19,536 bases of DNA, taken from positions 1 to 19,536 of the forward strand of contig CAKOJO010000017.1 of the NCBI GenBank assembly GCA_934090595.1. The letters are read 5' to 3'. Shown one piece after another: positions 15,612 to 19,536 of the stretch. Made by a program: the position numbers and the translations under genes. Source of the stretch: an uncultured Bacilli bacterium (lineage in GTDB: Bacteria > Bacillota_I > Bacilli_A > RF39 > UBA660). The stretch's first letter is position 1. Every line of letters starts with the position of its first letter. The notes beneath the pieces were generated by a model. The model made no database searches. It was given only the letters and a program-made list of their open reading frames with translations, and had not been told where the DNA came from.

Positions 15612-15617
15612 TATACT
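15612..15617 (+). promoter_or_regulatory. -10 box of tspO promoter
   Basis: TATACT lies 15 bases before the ATG, directly after the terminator T run. No good -35 is seen. The spacing to GGTGAT (15624-15629) and the ATG copies that of mscL and the desulfurase gene. Confidence 0.45.
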
Positions 15618-15632
15618 AGTAATGGTGATATT

Positions 15633-16082
15633 ATGAATTATAAAAAACTTTTTATAAGTATTTTAATACCTGTTTTATTAGGAAGTATTATTGGTTTAAT
15701 TATTAATACTGATAGTTATGATATTATTATAAAACCAGTGCTTTCTCCACCAGATTGGTTGTTTCCTGTAGCGTGGACTATTCTTTATGTGTTAATGGGT
15801 ATTTCTAGTTATCTTATTTATAGGGATGATGGTATTGATAGTGAAGCATTAGGAGTCTATAAGTTACAGCTTTTTGTTAATTTGATGTGGTCTATAATAT
15901 TTTTTGTATTTAAGTTTTATTTAGTTTCATTTATATGGATTTTGATTCTTGATGCCCTTGTTATTTATATGATAATTAAATTTTATAAGATTAATAAGAT
16001 GGCTTCTTATTTACAAATACCATATCTTTTATGGATACTTTTTGCTAGTTATTTGACTTTAGGTGTTTATTTACTTAATTAG
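15633..16082 (+). CDS. tspO: TspO/MBR family tryptophan-rich sensory membrane protein
   Basis: TspO proteins are five-helix membrane proteins that bind porphyrins and take part in stress and heme-related responses. The 149-residue product has the diagnostic PVLSPPDWLFPVAWTILYVL, LQLFVNLMWSIIFF and PYLLWILFASYLTLGVYLLN blocks and five membrane segments. ATG 15633, preceded by GGTGAT at three-base spacing, gives the family's normal N-terminus; the in-frame ATG at 15573 is rejected because it lies before the upstream terminator and promoter. The gene stands alone, with its own -10 and terminator. No heme or tetrapyrrole genes are in the window, so its ligand here is open. Confidence 0.94.
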   Translation: MNYKKLFISILIPVLLGSIIGLIINTDSYDIIIKPVLSPPDWLFPVAWTILYVLMGISSYLIYRDDGIDSEALGVYKLQLFVNLMWSIIFFVFKFYLVSFIWILILDALVIYMIIKFYKINKMASYLQIPYLLWILFASYLTLGVYLLN

Positions 16083-16090
16083 TGATTGTG

Positions 16091-16118
16091 AACTTTGTTT
16101 TTTGACAGAGTTTTTTTT
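16091..16118 (+). terminator. Intrinsic terminator of tspO
   Basis: AACTTTG (16091-16097) and CAGAGTT (16106-16112) pair over 7 bp with one G-U and an 8-base loop, followed by eight T. It begins 9 bases after the tspO stop. Confidence 0.7.
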
Positions 16119-16131
16119 ATTTACAAATGAA

Positions 16132-16169
16132 AAATGTGACCGCACTGGTAATTCAGCACGATCACATTT
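16132..16169 (-). terminator. Long minus-strand hairpin, likely terminator of the 16214-16522 gene
   Basis: On the minus strand AAATGTGATCGTGCTG and CAGTGCGGTCACATTT form a 16-bp stem with a 6-base loop and a short T run after it. Three pairs are G-U on this strand; on the plus strand they would be A-C mismatches, so the structure belongs to the minus-strand RNA. A smaller hairpin (TTATCAT/ATGATAA, 16183-16200) lies between it and the gene. It could also be a stable 3'-end RNA. Confidence 0.6.
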
Positions 16170-16213
16170 ATCATTGTTATTTTATCATAAAAAATGATAA
16201 TGTGTCAAATCAA

Positions 16214-16522
16214 TTATTCTAAATTATTTAGTTGTTCTTCGACTTTTTGAATTGTTCTTTTTAATGTTTCAATGTCAATATAGTTTTCAGTAAAGGGACT
16301 ATTATTTTGTTTTGCTTGTTTGGAATTAATATTTATTGTTACTCCTTTTATTTTTTCTTCTATTTCTTGCTGGAGTGCTCCAGTTGTACATAGGACTTGA
16401 CCTAAAAGAACGAACCAATTTCCAATAGCGTTTTGTTCGTTTGCCGTTAGATCGTCTGTAATAGCCATTGCTATTATAAAACAAATAGTTGTCCATAGTT
16501 TTGCATCATTAGCACTTTTCAT
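16214..16522 (-). CDS. Hypothetical protein with hydrophobic N-terminal half and coiled-coil tail
   Basis: I do not recognise this 102-residue protein. The N-terminal half is hydrophobic in two parts (about 9-21 TICFIIAMAI and 34-48 GNWFVLLGQVLC) separated by an acidic turn (TDDLTANEQN). The C-terminal third looks like a coiled coil (IDIETLKRTIQKVEEQLNNL). Codons end in A and C more often than in plus-strand genes, in line with its lying on the opposite strand. No clear Shine-Dalgarno precedes the ATG, and no other in-frame start fits. It is divergent from the 16591 gene, and its promoter region overlaps that gene's promoter. A membrane-associated or holin-like role is possible, but nothing supports a specific function. 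Confidence 0.7.
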   Translation of the reverse strand: MKSANDAKLWTTICFIIAMAITDDLTANEQNAIGNWFVLLGQVLCTTGALQQEIEEKIKGVTININSKQAKQNNSPFTENYIDIETLKRTIQKVEEQLNNLE

Positions 16523-16542
16523 ACTTAATTTTATAAATAATT

Positions 16543-16570
16543 TTGCAATTTATTAATATTATGTTATAAT
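16543..16570 (+). promoter_or_regulatory. Promoter of the 16591 membrane protein gene
   Basis: TTGCAA (16543-16548), a 16-base spacer and a perfect TATAAT (16565-16570). The leader would be about 14 bases, with AGGTGAG (16580-16586) before the ATG. Confidence 0.65.
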
Positions 16571-16590
16571 TTTTATGGTAGGTGAGTAAA

Positions 16591-16899
16591 ATGGATTTGT
16601 TATTTTTGGTTATACTTGTTATAGTGGTTGCAATTGTTTTCCAAGATACAAAACGTTTAGTTTATTTAATTGGTATTCTTGAAATATTTTTTAGACTTAT
16701 TCATGGTATTGGAGACAGACTTGGTATTTCTGAGTTAAATGCTTTTATTAATCATTATATACCTAGTTCTATTTTTTCGATACTTTATAGTCATACTGAT
16801 GGAATACTATATACTGTTTTATGTTGGGTAATTATTGGTATTCTTGCTATGTTTTTATTCTATTTAATTAAGTATTTCTTTAGTGGAAAGAAGTTATAG
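16591..16899 (+). CDS. Small multispan membrane protein, unknown function
   Basis: This 102-residue protein is almost entirely hydrophobic, with a first segment at about 2-18, a second at about 24-40, and a strong last one at about 72-96, ending in the basic tail KYFFSGKKL. No family is recognised. ATG 16591 is preferred over the in-frame GTG at 16582, since that GTG is part of the AGGTGAG ribosome site. It has its own promoter and converges on a minus-strand small gene, overlapping it by 6 bases. Length, hydrophobicity and a proper promoter/ribosome site make it a real gene; the role is unknown. Confidence 0.78.
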   Translation: MDLLFLVILVIVVAIVFQDTKRLVYLIGILEIFFRLIHGIGDRLGISELNAFINHYIPSSIFSILYSHTDGILYTVLCWVIIGILAMFLFYLIKYFFSGKKL

Positions 16900-16917
16900 T
16901 TTTATTTTCTTCTTTTT
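16886..16917. terminator. Possible shared terminator between convergent small genes
   Basis: GAAAGAAG and CTTCTTTTT flank the stop codons of the 16591 gene and the minus-strand small gene. They give a 7-bp stem with a large 15-base loop and a T run on the plus strand. The large loop makes it a weak call. Confidence 0.35.
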
Positions 16918-17082
16918 ATAAATGTATAATATACTTATTAAAATTATTGTACCAGTTAGTGTTATTTCTACTGTGTCTTTTTTTTCTTGATGTATTACTT
17001 CTTGTGTGGTTTCGGCATTTATGTTTAATGGAATAAGAATTGATGTAATTAATATAATAATTACGTATAATATTTTTTTGAT
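16894..17082 (-). CDS. Small secreted or membrane-anchored protein with apparent AUC start
   Basis: A 62-codon open frame on the minus strand ends in TAA. It encodes a textbook signal peptide (KKILYVIIILITSILIPLN then INA), about 18 polar residues (ETTQEVIHQEKKDT), a second hydrophobic helix (LTGTIILISILYIY) and the basic tail KKKKIKL, a shape like a miniature cell-wall sorting signal without LPXTG. No ATG, GTG or TTG exists in frame at the front. The codon at the expected place is ATC, three bases after AGTGAT (17091-17086), the same spacing as GGTGAT-ATG in mscL and tspO, and a TATAAT lies at 17110-17105. Either it starts at AUC, or the ATG at 17101 was once its start and one base has been gained or lost. 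Frame and layout argue that it is, or recently was, coding. Confidence 0.55.
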   Translation of the reverse strand: MKKILYVIIILITSILIPLNINAETTQEVIHQEKKDTVEITLTGTIILISILYIYKKKKIKL

Positions 17083-17104
17083 GATATCACTCTCTTTTCA
17101 TTTA

Positions 17105-17110
17105 ATTATA
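17105..17110 (-). promoter_or_regulatory. -10 box for the small minus-strand gene
   Basis: A perfect TATAAT on the minus strand, 22 bases before the proposed ATC start, matches the compact leader layout of other genes here. No convincing -35 is seen. Confidence 0.4.
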
Positions 17111-17154
17111 TTATTAAATTGACTTTTAATGAGTAGTGGTTGATGGGAGGAATT

Positions 17155-19443
17155 ATGTTAGAGGTTAAGCATATAGTTAAGAGTTATAAAACGGGGGATT
17201 TTGTTCAAAAGGCTTTAGATGATGTTAGTGTGAAGTTTAGAAGTAGCGAGTTTGTTTCTATTCTTGGTTCAAGTGGAAGTGGTAAGACAACTTTTTTAAA
17301 TATAATTGGTGGTCTTGATAAGTATGACAGTGGAGATTTAATTATAAATAGTAAGTCTACGAAAAGGTTTAAGGATAGGGACTGGGATAGTTATAGAAAT
17401 AATTCTGTAGGATTTATTTTTCAAAGTTATAATTTGATTTCTCATATTAGTGTTTTAAGTAATGTAGAACTTGGAATGACTCTTTCTGGTGTTTCTAGAA
17501 GTGAAAGAAAGAAGAAGGCAATGGATGCTCTTTCTAGAGTGGGGCTTTTGGATCATGCTAATAAAAAGCCTAATCAGTTATCTGGTGGGCAAATGCAAAG
17601 GGTTGCAATTGCACGTGCTTTGGTGAATGATCCTGATATTATTTTGGCGGATGAACCTACGGGGGCACTTGATTCTGTTACTAGTGTTCAAATTATGGAT
17701 TTGATTAAAGAAATATCTAAGGATAAACTTGTTATTATGGTTACTCATAATGGTGAACTTGCTAAGGAGTATTCAAGTAGAATTATTAGTTTAAAGGATG
17801 GGAAGATTGTTGATGATTCTAATCCTTATGATGAGGAGGATTCTAGTAGTTATAGTTTTAGAAAGACTTCGATGTCATTTTTGACTGCTTTAAAGCTTTC
17901 TCTTACTAATATTATTACTAAAAAGGGTAGAACTTTACTTACGTCTTTTGCCTCTTCGATAGGTATAATTGGCATTGCTCTTATTTTGTCTTTATCTAAT
18001 GGATTTCAGGGTAAAGTTGATGAGTTTGAAAGGGAGTCTTTATCACAAATGCCTATTACTATAAGTGAACAGGCTATAGAAATGTCTGATGTTATGAATT
18101 CTTCGGATGATGCCAAGTATCATGAATATACAAGTGAGAAGTTTATAGTGCCAAAGGATGACGTTTTAGAAAAAGCTACTCATGTTAATAAAATTACTTC
18201 TTCTTATGTTTCGTATGTTTCTGATATTGATAAGTCTTTACTTGGGGGTATTTCATATCTTAGAAGTACAAGTATAAATGTTATTACTTTTGATGGGGAT
18301 AATTATCAATATATAAAGAGTGCTAATTTAGGTAATGATAATTATTCTTGGAGTGTGTTTCCTGATAATCCTAATGATAGTGTTGGTGTTGTAGAAAGTA
18401 ATTATGATGTACTTATGGGTAAGATTAATACAAGTGTTCCTGGACTTATTCTTGTTGTAGATAAATATAATCAAGTTGATAAGAATGTTTTGAAATCTCT
18501 TGGTTTTGATGTTTCTAAAGATGTTAGTTTTGATGATTTATTGTCTAAAGAATTTAAGGTTATTTTTAATGATTCGTTTTATCAATTTAATAATGGTTAT
18601 TATATGATGGGTACTGATTATGAAAAGATGTATAATGACAAGAGTAGTATGAGTATTAAGATTCAAGCTATTATTCGTTGTAAAAAAGATAAAGAGATGT
18701 TGTCTGTTAGTAGTGGTGTTTTATATACTTCATCACTTGTTAATAAGATAATTGATGTTAATAAAAGTTCTAAGATAGTTAATGATCAAAAGAATAGTGA
18801 TTATAATGTTTTGACTTTTCAAAAGTTTGATGATAGTGTAACTAAGGAAAGTGTTCTTGGATATTTAGGTGATGATAGTGTTCCTAGTTATATAATGCTT
18901 TATCCAAAAGATTTTGGTTCTAAAGAAAAGATTTTATCTTATTTGGATAAATATAATGATGGTAAGAGTGATGATGATAAGATTTTATATACTGATATGG
19001 CTAAGATGATTAGTTCACTTTCTGGTAATATAATGGATGCTATTACGATTGTTTTGATTGCATTTAGTTCTATTTCTTTAGTTGTTTCTAGTATAATGAT
19101 TGGTATTATTACTTATATTAGTGTTTTAGAACGTACTAAAGAGATTGGGATACTTCGTGCACTTGGCGCTAGAAAGAAGGATATAACTAGAGTGTTTAAT
19201 TCAGAGACATTTATTATTGGTATTACTAGTGGTCTTATTGGAATAGGTATTGCAATTTTACTTAATGTTCCTGTTAATAATATTATATATAAGTTATCTG
19301 ATTTGAAAGGTGTTGCAAGTCTTAGTGTTAGTCATGCTATTATACTTATTAGTGTTAGTGTGGTTCTTACTTTAATAGGAGGATTTATTCCTGCGAAGAT
19401 GGCTAGTAAGAAGGATCCTGTTGTTGCTCTTAGAAGTGAATAA
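17155..19443 (+). CDS. Fused ABC exporter, MacB-type ATPase-permease
   Basis: A 762-residue half-transporter that should dimerise. The ATPase domain (about 1-225) has Walker A GSSGSGKT (38-45), signature LSGGQMQRVAIARAL (Ser143-Arg149 core), Walker B ILADEP (Asp166, Glu167) and the H-loop His198. The first membrane helix is at about 261-281, then a large outside domain (about 285-620), then three helices (about 629-655, 686-708, 730-752) with the FtsX-type ERTKEIGILRALGARKKDI and the closing PAKMASKKDPVVALRSE. This is the MacB mechanotransmission fold, which moves peptides, antibiotics or lipoproteins at the outer face without a channel through the membrane. ATG 17155 follows GGGAGG (17145-17150); an in-frame TTG at 17140 is rejected. 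No adaptor or sensor kinase is adjacent; the substrate is unknown. Confidence 0.95.
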   Translation: MLEVKHIVKSYKTGDFVQKALDDVSVKFRSSEFVSILGSSGSGKTTFLNIIGGLDKYDSGDLIINSKSTKRFKDRDWDSYRNNSVGFIFQSYNLISHISVLSNVELGMTLSGVSRSERKKKAMDALSRVGLLDHANKKPNQLSGGQMQRVAIARALVNDPDIILADEPTGALDSVTSVQIMDLIKEISKDKLVIMVTHNGELAKEYSSRIISLKDGKIVDDSNPYDEEDSSSYSFRKTSMSFLTALKLSLTNIITKKGRTLLTSFASSIGIIGIALILSLSNGFQGKVDEFERESLSQMPITISEQAIEMSDVMNSSDDAKYHEYTSEKFIVPKDDVLEKATHVNKITSSYVSYVSDIDKSLLGGISYLRSTSINVITFDGDNYQYIKSANLGNDNYSWSVFPDNPNDSVGVVESNYDVLMGKINTSVPGLILVVDKYNQVDKNVLKSLGFDVSKDVSFDDLLSKEFKVIFNDSFYQFNNGYYMMGTDYEKMYNDKSSMSIKIQAIIRCKKDKEMLSVSSGVLYTSSLVNKIIDVNKSSKIVNDQKNSDYNVLTFQKFDDSVTKESVLGYLGDDSVPSYIMLYPKDFGSKEKILSYLDKYNDGKSDDDKILYTDMAKMISSLSGNIMDAITIVLIAFSSISLVVSSIMIGIITYISVLERTKEIGILRALGARKKDITRVFNSETFIIGITSGLIGIGIAILLNVPVNNIIYKLSDLKGVASLSVSHAIILISVSVVLTLIGGFIPAKMASKKDPVVALRSE

Positions 19444-19488
19444 AAAAAGAAACCTGTTTGGCAATGTTATTAACTTAAGATTTTTATG

Positions 19489-19518
19489 AGATAGAAATTC
19501 AATTTCTGTCTTTTTTTT
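19489..19518 (+). terminator. Intrinsic terminator after the ABC exporter
   Basis: AGATAGAAA (19489-19497) and TTTCTGTCT (19503-19511) form a 9-bp stem with one T-G pair and a 5-base loop, followed by eight T. It lies 45 bases after the stop. Confidence 0.82.
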
Positions 19519-19520
19519 GA

Positions 19521-19526
19521 TATAAT
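19521..19526 (+). promoter_or_regulatory. Possible -10 box of the next gene
   Basis: A perfect TATAAT directly after the terminator T run, near the right edge. No -35 or gene start is inside the window, so this is a weak call. Confidence 0.3.
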
Positions 19527-19536
19527 TTAATTATAA

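Noticed and set aside
16101..16107. TTGACA as a -35 box, and TTTGACA/TGTCAAA (16203-16209) as ends of a small mobile element
   Set aside because: The TTGACA is part of the tspO terminator hairpin, no -10 follows at suitable spacing, and a 7-base AT-rich inverted repeat without target duplication can arise by chance.
17581..17601. AGG read as Met, as reported for some uncultured Bacilli
   Set aside because: AGG encodes the invariant Arg149 of the ABC signature and fits Arg in the HtrA PDZ domain, so it means Arg here.
1..19536. tRNA, rRNA, CRISPR arrays, insertion sequences or prophage genes
   Set aside because: None seen; no spaced direct repeats, transposase motifs or cloverleaf-like sequences were noticed.

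Overview
This window looks like the chromosome of an anaerobic, low-GC Bacillota, probably one of the uncultured gut Bacilli close to the Mollicutes. I infer this from the very AT-rich DNA, the Bacilli-type gene set (CIRCE operator, DUF368, MscL, TspO, HtrA), a rubrerythrin, and a ClpB without its N-terminal domain, as in mycoplasmas. The standard code fits: Trp is TGG, and AGG sits at the invariant Arg of an ABC signature. No UGA is seen, either as a sense codon or as a stop, in 23 genes. The + strand is T- and G-rich whatever the gene direction, which suggests it is the leading replication strand.

Layout. 1-550: end of rplM, then rpsI and its terminator. 628-2706: an Abi_2/AbiF-like HEPN protein and an HtrA protease, co-transcribed. 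2682-7331: three minus-strand genes in separate units: glmS (no room for the glmS ribozyme), rubrerythrin, and an N-domain-less ClpB under a CIRCE operator. 7374-8485: mscL and a membrane-anchored XRE regulator with a six-Cys outer domain. 8523-11261: a discrete four-gene unit made of a NifS-like cysteine desulfurase, a cytosolic mini-thioredoxin, a CcdA/DsbD-like membrane carrier and a membrane-anchored CPHC thioredoxin. 11341-13270: an LPG-synthase-type membrane protein and a DUF368 polyprenyl-phosphate transporter. 13283-15609: SDR oxidoreductase, truA and an unknown protein with a possible ADP-ribosyltransferase-like fold. 15633-17082: tspO and three small proteins, one of them (minus strand) apparently starting at AUC. 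17155-19518: a fused MacB-type ABC exporter and its terminator.

The most notable unit is the cysteine desulfurase/thiol-relay operon. It carries a complete chain of CXXC or paired-Cys proteins from cytosol through membrane to cell surface, encoded with an enzyme that makes protein persulfides. Together with the adjacent Cys-rich membrane regulator it may be a reductant- or sulfur-transfer system across the membrane; that role is inference. Many genes share a compact start: a -10 box, about 10-19 nt of leader, then GGTGAT or GGAGG just before the ATG.
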